64,000 nt of DNA from Cercis canadensis. Taxonomy: Eukaryota; Streptophyta; Magnoliopsida; Fabales; Fabaceae. Position numbers and translations under genes: made by a program. Below the pieces are notes generated by a model that ran no database searches, was not told the origin of the DNA, and saw nothing but the letters and a program-made list of their open reading frames with translations. The stretch covers positions 292,761 to 356,760 of the forward strand of contig QAOA01007183.1 in assembly GCA_003255065.1 (NCBI GenBank), read 5' to 3'. Below are positions 60,412 to 64,000 of the stretch, in pieces; position 1 is the first letter of the stretch, and every line of letters begins with the position of its first letter.

Positions 60412-63400
60412 GTCCGAGTCAGATATAAGGACGAACCGAAACAGGATCCCGAGCCAGATACATTGACTCACCAGGAAACAGTCCCGTCCTAAATACAGTG
60501 AACCACAAAAAAAATATCAGAGCCAGATACAAGGATAAACCGAATCAGCTTCCTGGGCAAGATACAATGACCCACAAGGAAACAATCCTGTCCCAGATAC
60601 ATTGAATCACAAGAAAAATATCCGAGTCAAATACAGTGTCGAACCGAAACAGGGTCTCGGGCCAGATAGAATGACCTACCAAGAAATAGTGTCTTCACAT
60701 ATACAGTGAAACCCAAGAAAAATATCATAGTCAAATACAGGGACGATCCGAAATAATGTCCCAGGCCAGATACAATGACTCACATAGAAACAGTTCATTC
60801 TAGATACAGTGAACCACATCAAAACTATCTGAGTCAGATATAAGGACAAACCGAAACAGATACAATAACCCACCTGAAAACAGTGCCTTCCCATATACAG
60901 TGGAACCTGTGAAAAATATCCGAGTCAGAAACAAAGACGAATCGAAACAGGGTCCCAGGCATGATATAAAGACCCGCCAGGAAACAGTCATGTCCCAGAT
61001 ACAGTTAATCACAAGAAAAATATCCAAGACATATACAGGGCCGAACTGAAACAGGGTCCCAGGCCATATACAATGACCAACAGGAAACAGTTCCTTCCCA
61101 GATACAGTGAAACCCAAGAAAAATATCATAGTCAGATACAGGGATGAATCGAAACAGGATCCCAAGCTAGATACAATGACCCACTAGGAAACAGTCCCTT
61201 TCCATATACAGTGAACCACAACAAAATTATCCGAGTCAGATACAGTGACGAGCTGAAACAGGTTCCCGGGCCAGATACATTGACTCACCAGGAAACAGAC
61301 CCGTTCCAAATACAGTAAACCACAAAAAAAAATATTTGGGTCAGATACTCGGCCGAACCGAAACAGGGTCCTTAGCCATATACAATGACCCATTAGGAAA
61401 CAATCCTTTCTCAGATACAGTGAAACCCAAGAAAAATATCATAGTTAGATACAGGGAAGAAAAAAAACAGGACCCTAGGCCAGATAGAATGACCCACTAG
61501 GAAACAGTCCCTTTCCAGATAGAGTGAACCACAACAAAACTATCTGAGTCAGATGTAGCGACGATCCGAAACAGGTTCTTGGGCCAGATACATTGACTCA
61601 CCAGGAAATATTCCCGTCCCAAATACAGTGAACCACAAAAAAAATATCCGAGTCATATAAAGAGACGAACCGAAATAGATACAATGATCCACCAGAAAAT
61701 AGTTCCTTCCCAGATACAGTGGAACCCAAGAAAAATATCTGAACCAGATAGAGGGACGAACACAAAAAGTGTCCCAAACTAGATACAATGACCCACCAGG
61801 AAACAATCACTTCCTAGATACAGTGAAACCCAAGAAAAATATCATAGTCAGATACAGGGACGAAACGAAACAGGGTCCTATGCCAAATACAATGACCCAC
61901 TAGGAAACAGTTCCTTTCCAAATACAGTAAACCACATCAAAATTTTCCGACTCAGATACAGGGACGAACCGAAATAGCGTCTTAGGCCAAATACAGTAAC
62001 TCACTAGGAAACAATCCCGTCCTAAATACACTGAACCACAAAAAAAATATCCGAGTCAGATACAGGGACGAAGCGAAACAGATACAATGACCCACCAGAA
62101 AATAGTGCCTTCCAAGATACAGTGGAACCCAAGAAAAATATCCGAGTCAGATATAGGGACGAACTGAAACAGGGTCCCGGGATAGATACAATGACCCACC
62201 AATAAACAGTCCCTTCCCAGATATAATGAAACCCAAGAAAAATATCATAGCCAGATACAGGGATGAACCGAAACAGGGACCTAGGCTAGATACAATGACC
62301 CACTAGGAAACAATTCCTTTCCAGATACAGTGAACCACATTAAAACTATCCGAGTTAGATACAGGGACGAAACGAAACTGGGACCCATTGCATATACAAT
62401 GACACACTAGGAAGCAGTTGCTTTCCAAATACAGTAAACCATATCAAAATTATCCGACTCAGATACAGGAACGAACCGAAACAAGGTCCCGGGCCAAATA
62501 CAATGACTTACCAGGAAATTATCTAGTCCCAAATACACTGAACCGAAAAAAAATTATCCGAGTCAGATACAGGGATAAACCGAATCAGGGTCCCGGGCAA
62601 GATACAATGACCCACAAGGAAACAATCCTGTCCCAGAAACATTCAATCACAGGAAAAATATCCGAGTAAAATACAGTGTCGAACCGAAACAGGGACTCGG
62701 GCCAGATAGAATGACCCACCAAGAAACAGTCCCTTCCCATATACAGTGAAACCCAAGAAAAATATCATAGTCAAATACAGGGACGATCCAAAACAATGTC
62801 CCAGACCAGATACAATGACTTACATGGAAACAGTTTCATTCTAGATACAGTGAACCACATCAAAACTATCTTAGCCAGATATAAGGACGAACCAAAACAG
62901 ATACAATAACCCACCTGAAAACAGTGCCTTCCCATATACAGTGGAACCCGTGAAAAATATTCGAGTCAGAAATAAAGACGAACCGAAACAGGTTCCTGGG
63001 CATGATATAATGACCCGCCAGGAAACAGTCATGTCCCAGATACAGTGAATCACAAGAAAAATATCCAAGACGTATACAGGGCCGAACCGATACAGGGTCC
63101 CAGGCCATACACAATGACCAACCAGGAAAAGTCTCTTCCCAAATACAGTGAAACCAAAGAAAAATATCATAGTTAGATACAGGGATGAACCGAAACAGGG
63201 TCTCAAGTCAGATACAATGACCCACCAGGAAACAGTCCCTTCCTAGATACAGTGAAACCCAAGAAAAATATCATAGTCAGATACAGGGACGAACCGAAAC
63301 AGGGTCACTGGCCAGATACAATGACCCACAAGGAAACAGTTCCATTCCAGATACAGTGAACCACATTAAAACTATCCGAGTCAGATACAAGGACGAACCG

Positions 63401-64000
63401 AAACAGATACAATGACCCACTAGAAAATAGTGCCTTCCCAGATATAGTGGAACCCATGAAAAATATCTGAGTCAAAAACAAGTACGAACCAAAACTGGAT
63501 CCCCGGCAAGATATAATGACCCACCAGGAAACAGTCATGTCCCAGATACAGTGAATCATAAGAAAAATATCCAAGTCAGATACACGGCCGAACCGAAACA
63601 GGGTCCTTAGGCATATACAATGACCTACTAGGAAACAATCCCTTCTCAGATACAATGAAATCCAAGAAAAATATCATAGTTAGATATAGGGACGAAACGA
63701 AACAGGACCCCAGGCCAGATACAATGACCCACCAGTAAACATTCCCTTTCCAAATAGAGTGAACCAGAACAAAACTATCCAAGTCAGATATAGCGACGAT
63801 CCGAAACAGGTTCTTGGGCCAGATACATTGACTCACTAGGAAACATTCCCGTCCCAAATACAGTTAACCACAAAAAAAATATCCGAGCCAGATATAAAGA
63901 GACGAACCGAAATAGATACAATGACCCACCAGAAAATAGTGCCTTCCAGATACAGTGGAACCCAAGAAAAATATCTAAACCAGAAACAGGGACGAACCAA

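Larger units (their letters stand above)
52343..64000 (+). repeat. Satellite array B (104-bp monomer)
   Basis: About 112 monomers run to the window end. Starts of aatgacc/attgact words are spaced 105, 103, 91, 104, 103 and 104 bp at the left edge. The 91-bp form lacks about 13 bp (the gggtcccgggcca part). Each monomer has three subunits of 34-35 bp that begin gatacaatga, gatacagtga and gatacaggga. The array is A-rich on the plus strand and has no N, no transposon and no array A block. Minus-strand open frames recur at the repeat period and are not genes. The array is cut by the window end. Confidence 0.93.

Noticed and set aside
52343..64000. Minus-strand open frames in array B (60-126 codons) as membrane proteins
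   Set aside because: The hydrophobic peptides (for example GTVSWWVIVSG) repeat with the 104-bp monomer and change frame from one monomer to the next; they are by-products of the satellite.
1..64000. rDNA spacer subrepeats, tRNA or rRNA genes
   Set aside because: No conserved rRNA sequence, tRNA cloverleaf or spacer promoter could be recognised on either strand; satellite identity rests on the tandem structure alone.

Overview
This 64 kb window contains no protein-coding, tRNA or rRNA gene that I can support. It is repeat DNA from a draft eukaryotic assembly, most likely a flowering plant. The reasons are solo LTRs with 5-bp target duplications, LTRs that carry a GP-x-(T)RSRAK motif of the kind seen at the end of plant Ty3/gypsy polyproteins, and tens of kilobases of complex satellite. 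I cannot name the species.

Layout. Satellite array A fills 1-51633. It is built from diverged subunits of about 36 bp, read on the minus strand as gatggagtgacgcgcaagaa followed by agcagtcctcggggga. These are organised into blocks of about 580-700 bp (a 588-bp form is very regular) and into larger duplicated segments of 2.3-4.6 kb. The array is not in one orientation: 'plus' at 1-13275, 20439-39763, 40647-40826 and 42909-51633; 'minus' at 14152-15905, 17446-17787, 18006-20438 and 41653-41901. An 826-base gap (40827-41652) sits at the centre of a near-perfect palindrome. Eight single Ns look like contig joins.

Two LTR families interrupt the array. LTR-A (about 0.87-1.0 kb) occurs at 13276-14151, 15906-17445, 39764-40646 and 41902-42908. 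LTR-B (about 0.67 kb) occurs at 16543-17215, as a fragment at 17788-18005, and as a mosaic at 51634-52342. LTR-B at 16543-17215 is nested inside LTR-A at 15906-17445, and both keep a perfect 5-bp target duplication. The other LTR-A copies lack target duplications, and three of them lie where the array changes orientation or at the palindrome, which suggests recombination after insertion. No internal gag, protease, reverse transcriptase, RNase H or integrase sequence is present. Only polyprotein C-terminal tails survive, because they lie inside the LTRs.

Satellite array B fills 52343-64000. Its monomer is about 104 bp and is itself three subunits of about 35 bp, each starting gataca. A 610-bp six-monomer unit is repeated almost exactly at the left end. 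By eye the array B subunit aligns with the array A subunit on the opposite strand (20 of 28 positions for the best one), so the two satellites may descend from one 35-36 bp ancestor. The A/B junction lies inside an LTR-B copy that contains a single N and lacks a target duplication, so the adjacency of the two arrays is not secure.
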